DNA from: Roseicyclus marinus | GTDB taxonomy: Bacteria; Pseudomonadota; Alphaproteobacteria; Rhodobacterales; Rhodobacteraceae | DNA length: 64,000 nucleotides | Assembly (NCBI RefSeq): GCF_030163795.1 | Contig: NZ_JASJOF010000006.1 | Location: 1 to 64,000, forward strand | Direction of reading: 5' to 3' | Part shown: positions 9,867 through 19,965 of the stretch, piece by piece | Position numbering within the stretch: position 1 is the stretch's first letter | Layout of the letters: every line of letters starts with the position of its first letter | The notes under the pieces: generated by a model | Databases searched by the model: none | What the model saw: the letters and a program-made list of their open reading frames with translations, nothing else | What the model was told of the DNA's origin: nothing | Position numbers and translations under genes: made by a program

Positions 9867-10715
9867 ATGGCAACAGCGGCCACGCCTCTTGCGCTATCAC
9901 GGGTCCCGCGTAGCCATCTGCGCCACGCCCTGACGGCGTTTGTGGTGGCCCTGTCCTGTGGTGCGGCGCTGGCACAGACACCCGGAATGGACCGCACCGC
10001 ATCGGGTGTGGGGTTCGATGACAGCGCCCAAGGCGCTTGGGTTCTGCGGCTCGACGGACCGATCTCACAGGCCATGGCGCGCGACACGGCGGCCGCAGCC
10101 GACCGGATCGCCGCGGCGCCAGAGGGGCGGATCGTGATCGTCCTTCTTGGATCGGTCGGGGGGGACGCCCATGCGGCCATGCAGATCGGCACGATCTTGC
10201 GGCAGCTCGAGGCCCATGTCTTCGTGACCAGCCGGTGCGACAGTGCCTGCCTCTTCATTCTGGCCTCGGGCGTTCTTCGCCATGCCCCCGCCTTTTCCAT
10301 CGGCATCCACCGCGCCCAGATCATCCGCGCCGAGGCCGGCCTTGACCCCGGTGCCGCGCCGCCCGTCGATCCCGACACGGAACGCGCCGCCATGGCCCGT
10401 TTCGAGGCGGAGGCTTTGGCCTATCTCGACACCATGGGTGTCGATCCCGGCCTCCTGCCGCTGATGCAGGGGATCGACACGATCCATGTCCGCCGCCTGC
10501 CCGAATCCGATCTGATCGCCATGGGCCTTCTGGGGATGGACGACGCCTATCTTGCATCCATCCTTGCGCGCATGTTGCCCGACTTCCGCGCCGCCCAAGG
10601 CCGCGTCGCCATTGCCGCCCGGGTCCGCTCCATCGGCAGCCAATGCGGCCTTCACTTCGACAGGACCGCCGATTTCGTGGAATGCCATCTTTCCCGGACC
10701 TTCGCGTCCCGCTGA
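9867..10715 (+). CDS. Periplasmic ClpP-like (COG3904-type) serine-protease-fold protein
   Basis: 282 residues from the ATG at 9867 (an ATG at 9849 lies inside hlyD; 9867 follows the hlyD stop by 4 nt and begins a good Sec signal, with the ALTAFVVALSCGAALAQ core). The mature part has a crotonase/ClpP-like fold signature: IVIVLLGSVGGDAHAAMQIG, then TSRCDSACLFILASG with Ser126 in the position of the ClpP nucleophile, flanked by two cysteines (C124, C128), then a histidine in SIGIHRAQ. This SAC motif with downstream GIHR is seen in secreted proteins annotated as COG3904 or ClpP-like. Activity is not established for the family as far as I know. Its placement makes it the last gene of the secretion operon, so it may act on the exported adhesin or on the envelope (inference). 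Confidence 0.75.
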   Translation: MATAATPLALSRVPRSHLRHALTAFVVALSCGAALAQTPGMDRTASGVGFDDSAQGAWVLRLDGPISQAMARDTAAAADRIAAAPEGRIVIVLLGSVGGDAHAAMQIGTILRQLEAHVFVTSRCDSACLFILASGVLRHAPAFSIGIHRAQIIRAEAGLDPGAAPPVDPDTERAAMARFEAEALAYLDTMGVDPGLLPLMQGIDTIHVRRLPESDLIAMGLLGMDDAYLASILARMLPDFRAAQGRVAIAARVRSIGSQCGLHFDRTADFVECHLSRTFASR

Positions 10716-10760
10716 TCCGTCCGCGCGGGGCGGGGCAGGGGGCATAAGGCAAGATGTTGC

Positions 10761-10778
10761 AAAAAGCCGCTCGGCTTT
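10761..10778 (-). terminator. Rho-independent terminator after tRNA-Ser
   Basis: On the minus strand a 6-bp stem AAAGCC/GGCTTT with loop GAGC ends in a run of five T, 35 bp downstream of the tRNA 3' end. It fits termination of the tRNA transcript. Confidence 0.6.
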
Positions 10779-10812
10779 GCGCTTCGGTCCGTCTTGCTTC
10801 AACTGGGAAAAG

Positions 10813-10902
10813 TGGCGGAGAGACAGGGATTCGAACCCTGGGTGGGCTTGCACCCACAACGGTTTTCGAGACCGCCCCGTTCGACCGCTCCGGCACCTCT
10901 CC
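10813..10902 (-). tRNA. tRNA-Ser (CGA anticodon)
   Basis: The minus strand folds into a complete class II tRNA: acceptor 5' strand GGAGAGG pairing with the 3' strand before discriminator G and an encoded CCA; D-arm; anticodon loop CTCGAAA giving anticodon CGA (codon UCG); a long variable arm; and a T-arm with GGTTCGAATCC. The 90-nt length including CCA and the long variable arm fit serine. Confidence 0.97.
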
Positions 10903-11087
10903 GCGCTTTGGGTCAGGGTCAGTGGCGCGGATTTAGCGGCCATGAACGACCGGCGCAAGGGGGCATCGGCGATTGCGGCAGGCAAGGCTTCGCTCACGAT
11001 TGCGACAGGGACGGGCGGCATGGTGGAAATCCGCGATCCGCAACGCCATCTTGAAGTGAGCAGGCCAAACAGAAGAGACCCGCGATC

Positions 11088-11996
11088 ATGTCCCGTACTC
11101 GATCCTTCCTCCGTCCCGTCGCGCTGGCCCTCGCGCTGCCGTTCCTTGCCCTTCCCGCCGCCGCGCAGGCACCTGTGCCGGCACAGGGCGCATTGCCGGC
11201 ACAGGTGCCGCCCTCGGGCGGACTGGCCGAAACGGCGCCCGAACTCCGCACCCTCCTGACCGAGATGGGTCTTTACGACATCCTCGAGGTGATGGCTGCC
11301 GAAGGCATTGCGGGCGGTCCCGAGATGGAGGCCAACATGTTCCCCGGCCGCGGCGGGGCGGCTTGGGCGGCAGTGGTCGCCGGGATCTATTCCGCCGACC
11401 GCATGGCGCGCGATTTCGAGGCGGCTTTGCCGCTCGACCGCCTGAGCGAGGATCATGTCGCCACGCTCCGCGCCTTTTACGCCACCGACATCGGCGCGCG
11501 CGTCGCGGCGGGCGAACTGGCGGCCCGGCAATCCTTTCTCGAACCGGGAGTCGAGGAGACGGCGGGCGAACTTGCCGCCAGCCGTGCCGCCGAGGATCAT
11601 CCACGCATCGCCCTCCTGACAGAGTTCATCGCCGTCAACGATCTGGTGGAACTCAATGTCTCGGGCGCGCTGAATTCCAATTTCGCCTTCTACCGCGGAC
11701 TGTCCGACGGCGGCGCCTTTGCCCAGCCCATGCCCGAAAACCTGATGCTGACCGAGGTGTGGGGGCAGGAGGGCGAGATCCGCACCGATCTGACGGAATG
11801 GCTTTATGCCTACCAGACGCTTGCCTATGACGATCTCGAGGATGCCGAGTTGCGCACATACATCGACCTGACCGCGACCGAGGCGGGGCAGGCGCTGAAC
11901 GCGGCGCTCTTCGCCGGGTTCGCGGCTCTTTTCGACAGCATCAGCTACGACCTCGGCGTGGCCGCCGCCCACTTCATTTCCGGCGAGGAAACCTGA
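11088..11996 (+). CDS. Secreted DUF2059-type protein
   Basis: 302 residues with a clear Sec signal peptide (LALALPFLALPAAAQA, cleavage near residue 28). Two helical segments carry the DUF2059 look: FEAALPLDRLSEDHVATLRAFYATDIGARVAAGEL in the middle of the protein and a repeat-like SGEET-ending helix bundle. No catalytic motif is recognisable. Function unknown; the family is periplasmic and poorly characterised. Just after the signal peptide the coding sequence contains a 15-bp perfect inverted repeat (see 11168-11209), which encodes a proline/alanine-rich linker. It lies between tRNA-Ser and rplU and is probably a single-gene transcript. Confidence 0.72.
   Translation: MSRTRSFLRPVALALALPFLALPAAAQAPVPAQGALPAQVPPSGGLAETAPELRTLLTEMGLYDILEVMAAEGIAGGPEMEANMFPGRGGAAWAAVVAGIYSADRMARDFEAALPLDRLSEDHVATLRAFYATDIGARVAAGELAARQSFLEPGVEETAGELAASRAAEDHPRIALLTEFIAVNDLVELNVSGALNSNFAFYRGLSDGGAFAQPMPENLMLTEVWGQEGEIRTDLTEWLYAYQTLAYDDLEDAELRTYIDLTATEAGQALNAALFAGFAALFDSISYDLGVAAAHFISGEET
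11168..11209. repeat. 15-bp perfect inverted repeat inside a coding region
   Basis: GGCACCTGTGCCGGC at 11168-11182 is repeated as its exact reverse complement at 11195-11209, with a 12-bp spacer. The left arm itself overlaps a 16-bp palindrome (11172-11187). It sits at about codons 27-41 of the DUF2059 gene. Confidence 0.9.
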
Positions 11997-12195
11997 GCGA
12001 TAACCGCCGATCCGCCTTGACAGCACAGCGTGGTTGAGGCATTGGGCGGCTTCCTCGTGGCGCTGCTATGGCGTTGCGGGGCATGTTGACCAACCGCCCC
12101 GATCCGGGGGCGCGCAGCCCGAGGCGGGGACAGACCCCGACAACACCTGCACCGCAGGGGCCACAGGGCGCGGAAACAAGAAGGAACAGATTGCG

Positions 12196-12837
12196 ATGTT
12201 CGCAGTCCTCAAGACCGGCGGCAAACAGTACCGCGTTCAGGCTGGCGATGTCCTGCGCGTGGAAAAACTTGCTGCAGCGGCGGGTGATACCGTCCAATTC
12301 AACGAGATCCTGATGCTCGGCGGCGACACGCCGACCATCGGCAGCCCGATGATCACGGGCGCGGCCGTTCAGGCCACCGTGATCGACCAGATCAAGGGCG
12401 AAAAGCTGATCCACTACGTCAAGCGCCGCCGCAAGCATTCGTCGCAGCGCAAGAAGGGTCACCGCCAGAAGCTGACGCTGGTGCGCATCACCGACATCCT
12501 CGCCTCGGGCGCGGACAAGTCGGGCGTGAAAGCCGCGATCGGCGCAGGTTCGGCCCCCGCCGAAGCCGCTGCCGCCCCCGCCGCCAAGCCCGCCAAGGCG
12601 AAAGCCGCCAAGGCCGAGGCTCCCGCTGCCGCCGCTGGCGCAGATGACCTCAAGAAGCTCTCGGGCGTCGGCCCGGCGCTGGAAAAGAAACTGATCGAGA
12701 ACGGCGTGACGTCCTTCGCACAGATCGCCGCTTGGGGCGCCGACGATATCGCCGCCTTCGACGAGAAACTGAACTTCAAGGGCCGGATCGAGCGCGAAGG
12801 CTGGGTCGAACAGGCCAAGACGCTGGCTCAGGGCTGA
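12196..12837 (+). CDS. rplU: 50S ribosomal protein L21 with C-terminal helix-hairpin-helix extension
   Basis: 213 residues from the ATG at 12196, chosen because L21 begins [14 protein letters not shown] and an AAGGAA sequence lies just upstream; the longer upstream frame is not part of the protein. Residues 1-103 are a standard L21 including the [16 protein letters not shown] rRNA-binding loop. An Ala/Pro/Lys-rich linker (about 115-145) leads to a helix-hairpin-helix-like domain ([17 protein letters not shown]...). L21 is normally about 100 residues; the extension is, to my knowledge, common in Rhodobacterales. rpmA follows 11 nt downstream, the conserved rplU-rpmA order. Confidence 0.97.
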   Translation: MFAVLKTGGKQYRVQAGDVLRVEKLAAAAGDTVQFNEILMLGGDTPTIGSPMITGAAVQATVIDQIKGEKLIHYVKRRRKHSSQRKKGHRQKLTLVRITDILASGADKSGVKAAIGAGSAPAEAAAAPAAKPAKAKAAKAEAPAAAAGADDLKKLSGVGPALEKKLIENGVTSFAQIAAWGADDIAAFDEKLNFKGRIEREGWVEQAKTLAQG

Positions 12838-12848
12838 GGAGAGAATAG

Positions 12849-13118
12849 ATGGCACATAAAAAAGCAGGTGGTAGCTCCCGCAACGGTCGCGACTCGGCTG
12901 GCCGTCGCCTCGGCATCAAGAAGTTCGGCGGTCAGGAAGTGATCCCCGGCAACATCATCGTGCGTCAGCGCGGCACCGCATGGCACCCCGGCGCGGGCGT
13001 CGGCATGGGCAAGGATCACACGATCTTCGCCGTCGTCGAAGGCCGCGTGACCTTTGCCAAGGGGCTGAAGGGTCGTACCTTCGTCTCCGTGCTCCCGCAG
13101 GCCGAGGCCGCCGAGTAA
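12849..13118 (+). CDS. rpmA: 50S ribosomal protein L27
   Basis: 89 residues starting [18 protein letters not shown], the canonical L27 N-terminus that reaches the peptidyl-transferase centre, followed by [11 protein letters not shown] and [17 protein letters not shown] sequence precedes the start by a few bases. Second gene of the rplU-rpmA operon, followed by a strong terminator. Confidence 0.98.
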   Translation: MAHKKAGGSSRNGRDSAGRRLGIKKFGGQEVIPGNIIVRQRGTAWHPGAGVGMGKDHTIFAVVEGRVTFAKGLKGRTFVSVLPQAEAAE

Positions 13119-13150
13119 CGCCGCATCCCGACAGGATCATCAAGTTTCCA

Positions 13151-13185
13151 AGGGGCCGGCGAAAAAGCCGGCCCTTTCTCTTTTT
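13151..13185 (+). terminator. Rho-independent terminator of rplU-rpmA
   Basis: An 8-bp GC stem GGGCCGGC/GCCGGCCC (13153-13160 and 13167-13174, extendable by G-T and A-T pairs) with loop GAAAAA is followed by TTTCTCTTTTT. It lies 35 bp after the rpmA stop. Confidence 0.9.
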
Positions 13186-13274
13186 CGTCATCTTCTTGTG
13201 GCACGGGGCGGGCACGCCCACGTGTAAGGGCAGGGGAAGATGCCGCGCGTCCGGTCTTGAGGAGGGCCGAACCC

Positions 13275-13814
13275 ATGAAGCAGGAAACCATCGCGGCCCA
13301 GGCCGTCATCGAAGCGCCCCGGATGCTCTTGCGCCCGTTGCGCGCCTCCGACGCTGGCCTTCTGGCCATGTATGCGGGCGACCGCCGCGTGGCTGAAATG
13401 ACCTCGACGATCCCCCATCCCTATCCGCCCGGTGCGGCCGAAGCCTATATCGGCCGCGTGACCGGCCCCACCACCACAGAGGTTGTCTGGGCGCTCGACG
13501 CCACCGACATGGGCGGGGCGGAACTGATGGGGGTGATCGGCCTCAAGAAGATGGATCGCGGCCAGTCCGAAATCGGCTACTGGGTCGCGCCCGCCATGTG
13601 GAACACGGGCTTCGCCTCCGAGGCGGTGCGCGCGCTGGTGTCGGCCAATCCCTTGGGCAATCAGACGATCTTTGCCAGCGTCTTTCAGGACAATCCGGGC
13701 TCGGCGCGGGTGCTGACCAATGCCGGGTTCGACTACCTTGGCGATGCCGAAACCTTCTCGGTCGCGCGCAATGCCAAGGTCGCGACCTGGACCTATTTGA
13801 AACGTCTCGCATAA
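13275..13814 (+). CDS. GNAT-family N-acetyltransferase (RimJ/RimL-like)
   Basis: 179 residues from the ATG at 13275, chosen because a strong GAGGAGGG ribosome binding site lies at 13259-13266. The protein has the RimJ/RimL pattern: a TPRLLLRPL-like start (APRMLLRPLRASDA), then GVIGLKKMDRGQSEIGYWVAPAMWNTGFASEAVRAL, where the last segment forms the acetyl-CoA pyrophosphate loop, and a late VFQDNPGSARVLTNAGF motif that binds CoA. The substrate (a protein N-terminus or small amine) cannot be read from the sequence. It stands alone between rpmA and obgE. Confidence 0.88.
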   Translation: MKQETIAAQAVIEAPRMLLRPLRASDAGLLAMYAGDRRVAEMTSTIPHPYPPGAAEAYIGRVTGPTTTEVVWALDATDMGGAELMGVIGLKKMDRGQSEIGYWVAPAMWNTGFASEAVRALVSANPLGNQTIFASVFQDNPGSARVLTNAGFDYLGDAETFSVARNAKVATWTYLKRLA

Positions 13815-13841
13815 GGGCGTAAGGACGGGTCAAGCGATGCG

Positions 13842-16087
<2,246 letters not shown>

Positions 16088-16088
<1 letters not shown>

Positions 16089-16624
16089 TGCATTGCCTCT
16101 TCTTCGACGTCCTGCCCAAACCCGGCCACATGGTGCATTACTTCGACCATGTGGCGCGGCTCAAACCCGTGCTGGAACAACATCAGGGGCTGGTGTTTCT
16201 CGACCGCTACCGCCCGCTCGATGCGCCCGACGCGATCCTCTCGCACCAGCTCTGGGCCGATGAGGCGGCGATTGCCGCATGGCGCGCCGACAGCACCCAC
16301 CGCGCCAGCCAATCGGCAGGCCGCAAGGTGCATTTCGAAACCTACCGCATCCGCGTGGGCGTCGAAGTCTCCCAAGATCCCGCCAGCGACGAGACGGGCC
16401 GCTTTCTTCTTGCCGCCTATGGCACTGCGCCCGCCAACCTCGAGGGCGCGCGCAGCCATGAAAGCGTCAATCATCCCGGCCGCTTCGTCACGCTCGCCAG
16501 CCACGAAACCCTTGGCAGTGCCGCGACTGCCGCCGCCGTCGCCAGCGGGGCAGGGGAAACCCGCATCTTCCGCATCCTGCGCGATTACACCCTGACCGAC
16601 AGGGCAGAGGCGCCACAGCCCTGA
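16088..16624 (+). CDS. Small protein with an antibiotic-biosynthesis-monooxygenase-like (ABM) domain
   Basis: 178 residues from the ATG at 16088, which overlaps the proB stop (ATGA). The N-terminal half looks like a ferredoxin-fold ABM/EthD dimeric domain ([35 protein letters not shown]...[10 protein letters not shown]...HR.SQ). The second half repeats a weaker version. No cofactor motif. ABM proteins range from monooxygenases to heme-degrading enzymes, so the reaction cannot be predicted. Position between proB and proA suggests co-transcription with proline genes but no obvious biochemical link. Confidence 0.75.
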
Positions 16625-16627
16625 CCC

Positions 16628-16649
16628 CTTCATCTTCCCGAAAATACGG
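16628..16649. repeat. Half copy of the dispersed intergenic element (inverted)
   Basis: CTTCATCTTCCCGAAAATACGG is close to the reverse complement of the A/T-rich tail of the copy at 24955. It directly follows the ABM gene stop. A second half copy is at 35122. Confidence 0.5.
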
Positions 16650-16686
16650 CTATCCTGCCCCCTCCATTCGCGCCCAAAGGCCAGAC

Positions 16687-17967
16687 ATGAACGACCAGAC
16701 CCCCGACAGCGCCACCGACATCCCCGCCCTGATGCAGGCGATGGGACAGCGCGCCCGCGCGGCGGCGGCCGATCTCGCCTTCGCGTCGCCGGAGGCCAAG
16801 AAACGGGCGCTCGAGGTCGCGGCCGACACCGTGACCGCGCGCCTTCCCGATATCCTCGCCGCCAATGCGCGCGACATGGATTTCGGCCACGACAAGGGCC
16901 TGTCGCCCGCCATGCTCGACCGGCTCGAACTGACCGAAGACCGCATTGCCGCGATCGTCGCGGGGCTCCGCGCGGTGGCTGCACAGGATGATCCCGTGGG
17001 CGCTGTTATCGCCGAATGGGACCGCCCCAACGGCCTCCATATCCAGCGCGTCCGCACGCCCCTCGGTGTCGTGGGCGTGATCTACGAAAGCCGCCCCAAC
17101 GTGACGGCGGATGCGGGCGCGCTCTGCCTCAAATCCGGCAATGCCGTGATCTTGCGCGGCGGCTCGGAAAGTTTCCATTCCTCCGGCCTTCTCGTCGAAT
17201 GCCTGCGCGCGGGCCTGCGCGCGGCCGACCTGCCCGAGGATGCGATCCAACTCGTGCCGACCCGTGACCGTGCGGCGGTGCGCCAGCTTCTGACCATGAC
17301 CGATTACGTCGATGTCATCGTGCCCCGCGGCGGCAAGGGGCTGGTCGGCCTCGTGCAGGCCGAGGCACGGGTGCCTGTCTTCGCCCATCTCGAGGGTATC
17401 TGCCATGTCTACATCGACCGCGCCGCCGATCCCGAAACCGCGCTCAAGGTCACGCTCAACGCCAAGACGCGGCGCACGGGGATCTGTGGATCCGCCGAAG
17501 GCCTTCTGATCCACCGTGACGTGCTGGACACGATCGGGCAGGGCGTGATCCGCGCGCTTCTCGATGCGGGCGTCGAGGTGCGCGGCGATGCCACGCTTCA
17601 GGCCATCCCCGGCGTTATCCCCGCACAAGACGACGATTGGGGCCGCGAATTCCTCGACATGATCATCGCTGCCCGTGTGGTCGACGACATCGACGCCGCC
17701 ATTGCCCATATCCGCCGCTACGGCTCCAGCCATACCGAAAGCATCCTGACCGAGGATGACGCAGCCGCGCAGCGTTTCTTCCAGCGGCTCGACAGCGCGA
17801 TTCTGATGCGCAACGCCTCGACCCAATTCGCCGATGGCGGCGAATTCGGCATGGGGGCCGAGATCGGCATCGCGACCGGCAAGATGCACGCGCGCGGTCC
17901 CGTCGGGGCCGAGCAGCTGACCTCGTTCAAATATCTCGTGACCGGGCAGGGGACGACCCGCCCCTAG
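16687..17967 (+). CDS. proA: Glutamate-5-semialdehyde dehydrogenase (gamma-glutamyl phosphate reductase)
   Basis: 426 residues, typical length. The aldehyde-dehydrogenase fold shows [16 protein letters not shown] (cofactor-binding region), [12 protein letters not shown], and the active-site segment [13 protein letters not shown] with Cys267. The C-terminal [16 protein letters not shown] motif is characteristic of ProA. It reduces glutamyl-5-phosphate with NADPH to glutamate semialdehyde, which cyclises on the way to proline. It lies 62 nt after the ABM gene, probably in the same operon as proB. Confidence 0.97.
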   Translation: MNDQTPDSATDIPALMQAMGQRARAAAADLAFASPEAKKRALEVAADTVTARLPDILAANARDMDFGHDKGLSPAMLDRLELTEDRIAAIVAGLRAVAAQDDPVGAVIAEWDRPNGLHIQRVRTPLGVVGVIYESRPNVTADAGALCLKSGNAVILRGGSESFHSSGLLVECLRAGLRAADLPEDAIQLVPTRDRAAVRQLLTMTDYVDVIVPRGGKGLVGLVQAEARVPVFAHLEGICHVYIDRAADPETALKVTLNAKTRRTGICGSAEGLLIHRDVLDTIGQGVIRALLDAGVEVRGDATLQAIPGVIPAQDDDWGREFLDMIIAARVVDDIDAAIAHIRRYGSSHTESILTEDDAAAQRFFQRLDSAILMRNASTQFADGGEFGMGAEIGIATGKMHARGPVGAEQLTSFKYLVTGQGTTRP

Positions 17968-17995
17968 ATCCGATCCCTTTCCACACCGACCAGAC

Positions 17996-18017
17996 CGGGG
18001 CTTCGTACGAAGCCCCG
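17996..18017 (+). terminator. 22-bp perfect palindrome after proA (possible terminator)
   Basis: CGGGGCTTCGT followed at once by its exact reverse complement, then TCTCAC. The stem is strong (the apical bases must form the loop), but the T-run is poor, so termination would be weak. It could equally be an operator for the downstream PLP-enzyme gene, whose start is 22 bp away. Confidence 0.5.
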
Positions 18018-18039
18018 TCTCACACCTGATGGAGCCATC

Positions 18040-19227
18040 ATGACCGACCGCCGCAACGACCACCCCCAAACCCTCGTGCGCCGCCTGCCGCTGCGCGAAG
18101 GCGTCAGCAGGCCGGTGGTCACCCCGATCCAGCCCTCGGTCGTCTATGCCTCCCCCTCGATCGACACGCTCCACGCTCAGTACGAGGGGCGCGCGCAGGG
18201 CTACACCTACGCCCGCGAAGGTCATCCCAACGCCACGCTTCTCGCCCAACGCATCGACATGCTCGAAGGCGCCTCGAACGGTCTCATCACCGGCTCGGGC
18301 ATGGCCGCCGTCACCGCCGCGATCATGGGGCTTCTGGGGGCAGGGGACCACATCATCGGGGCTGACCAGCTCTATGGCCGCTCGCTGCGCCTGATGCATC
18401 AGGATCTCGCCCGCTTCGGCATCGCCACCACGGTCGTCGACCCGACCAAGCCCGAGGCGCTGCGCGCTGCGATCCGCCCCGAGACCAAGATGATCTTGCT
18501 CGAGGTCGTGTCGAACCCGACGCTCCGGATCGCCGATATGGACGGTATCCTTGCCGTCGCGCGCGAGGCGGGCGTGCGCGTCGCCGTCGACAACACGTTC
18601 ACCACGCCCATCGGCTACCGTCCCTTCGACCATGGCGCGGATATCGTCATCCATTCCGTGACCAAGCTTCTGGCCGGTCATTCCGATGTGACGCTCGGCT
18701 ATGTCGCCGCCCGCGATCCCGCTGACGCCAAGGCGATCTACGATTTCGCCGTCACCACCGGCATGACGCCCAGCCCTTATGAATGCTGGCTTGCCGAACG
18801 CGGCCTTTACACCTTCCCGCTGCGCTTCGACCGGGCCGAGGCGAATGCCGCCAAACTCGCCGATTGGCTCGCCGAACAGCCCAAGGTGGCGCAGGTGCTT
18901 TACCCGGGCCGCGCCGATCACCCCGACCATGCGCAGGCCAAACACCTGCTCGGCGGGCGCTACGGCAACATGCTCAGCTTCCGCATCGACGGGGACGAGG
19001 CAGCGGCCAACCGCATGATCATGGCCATGCCCGAGATGGCCTTCGCCCCCACGCTCGGCGATGTCGGCACCACGGTCAGCCATCCGCCGTCCTCCTCGCA
19101 CCGGGGCCTCACCCCCGAGGGCCGGGCAGCACTCGGCATCACCGACGGGTTCTTCCGCCTGTCGGTCGGGATCGAGGATGTGGATCTGCTGATCGCCGAT
19201 TTCACGGCGGGCCTCGCGGCGGTCTGA
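18040..19227 (+). CDS. Cys/Met-metabolism PLP-dependent lyase (cystathionine synthase/lyase family)
   Basis: 395 residues. The family features are all present: YTYAREGHPNATLL near 66, SGMAAVTAAIMGLL near 90, LLEVVSNPTLRIADM with DNTFTTP near 185, and the PLP lysine in HSVTKLLAGHSD (Lys209). The C-terminal substrate-loop region reads SLGxxxTxxSHP-like (LGDVGTTVSHPPSSSH) and ends in RLSVGIEDVDLLIADF. Members include cystathionine gamma-synthase, beta-lyase, gamma-lyase and O-acylhomoserine sulfhydrylase; the sequence does not decide which. metA is at 45.9 kb in the same window. The stop codon lies in a 32-bp tandem duplication. Confidence 0.88.
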   Translation: MTDRRNDHPQTLVRRLPLREGVSRPVVTPIQPSVVYASPSIDTLHAQYEGRAQGYTYAREGHPNATLLAQRIDMLEGASNGLITGSGMAAVTAAIMGLLGAGDHIIGADQLYGRSLRLMHQDLARFGIATTVVDPTKPEALRAAIRPETKMILLEVVSNPTLRIADMDGILAVAREAGVRVAVDNTFTTPIGYRPFDHGADIVIHSVTKLLAGHSDVTLGYVAARDPADAKAIYDFAVTTGMTPSPYECWLAERGLYTFPLRFDRAEANAAKLADWLAEQPKVAQVLYPGRADHPDHAQAKHLLGGRYGNMLSFRIDGDEAAANRMIMAMPEMAFAPTLGDVGTTVSHPPSSSHRGLTPEGRAALGITDGFFRLSVGIEDVDLLIADFTAGLAAV

Positions 19228-19288
19228 CCCGCCGCGCATTCGGATCATCGGCGGTCTGACCCGCCGCGCATTCGGATCATCGGCGGTC
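19217..19288. repeat. 32-bp tandem direct repeat spanning a stop codon
   Basis: The unit CGGCGGTCTGACCCGCCGCG plus ATTCGGATCAT-type tail at 19217-19248 is repeated exactly at 19249-19280, and the first 7 bp start a third time at 19281. Unit 1 contains the last codons and stop of the PLP-enzyme gene. Each unit also contains a small palindrome (GGCGG...CCGCC). Confidence 0.95.
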
Positions 19289-19335
19289 CGACTTGATGCA
19301 GCAGGGGCGGGGGTGCAAGCCTCCGCCAGCGCTCC

Positions 19336-19800
19336 TCACAGCGAATGCAGCGACGTCGATCCATCCAGAATGATCACGTCGAAATTGATGTTGGGGGATT
19401 GCGCCGCCACCTCGCGCCGGATCAGGTTCGCACTCGGCAACCGGTCGACCAGTGCAAGATACCGTCCCCGATACCCGCATTGCGTCAACACACGCGCAAG
19501 ATCCAGCGCGTCGAATTCGGCCGTCAGAAGCGGCGACAACACCAAACCCGGTGCGTCCGGCCCAGTCAGGCGGCGTTCGGGCAGGCGGGCATAGGTCACG
19601 GGCGTGATCCGCGCGGCGGGCGGCAACACATGCCGGGGCAGGGCACCCAGAGCCTCCTCGCGCAGCGCAACCGCCAGCGCCGTCAGGGTGGCTCCATCCT
19701 CGTCCAGATCTATCGGGCGGCCCGGCACCGGCGGGCGCCTGTCTCTTCCGTCCATCATCGGCATCGCGCCAGGGCAGGTCCGGTCGTTCCATCGGAACAT
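19336..19800 (-). CDS. Conserved-looking protein of unknown function
   Basis: 154 residues on the minus strand, divergent from the histidine kinase. I do not recognise a family with certainty. The C-terminal half (DAPGLVLSPLLTAEFDALDLARVLTQCGYRGRYLALVDRLPSANLIRREV...NFDVIIL) has alternating beta/alpha spacing reminiscent of a receiver-like or Rossmann fold, without a phospho-aspartate I can place. The frame is free of stops over its length and the opposite strand has no better candidate. The position next to a sensor kinase hints at signalling, but this is inference. Confidence 0.6.
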   Translation of the reverse strand: MFRWNDRTCPGAMPMMDGRDRRPPVPGRPIDLDEDGATLTALAVALREEALGALPRHVLPPAARITPVTYARLPERRLTGPDAPGLVLSPLLTAEFDALDLARVLTQCGYRGRYLALVDRLPSANLIRREVAAQSPNINFDVIILDGSTSLHSL

Positions 19801-19965
19801 GAATGACGGTCACCCCCCGCCGCGCAGGTGCCGTGCCTCGAAATTACACCCGGAACATGTCTTTGGCAAAGACAACTTTTGGAAAAGCACAGGTTTTCCA
19901 CATGATTGCCAAGGGGCTCTTTTTGCGGCACGTCAGGTCTGCACGATCAGGGGAGCGATCCGGCC

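Noticed and set aside
10037-10345. Alternative frames within the ClpP-like gene
   Set aside because: The frame with signal peptide and catalytic-type motifs is clearly the real one.
17968-18039. SAM-II riboswitch upstream of the PLP-enzyme gene
   Set aside because: Only a perfect palindrome is present; the conserved SAM-II core is not seen in these 72 bp.
16630-19248. 872-residue minus-strand open frame
   Set aside because: It spans proA and the PLP-enzyme gene in antisense; no domain is recognisable and codon pattern follows the real genes on the other strand.
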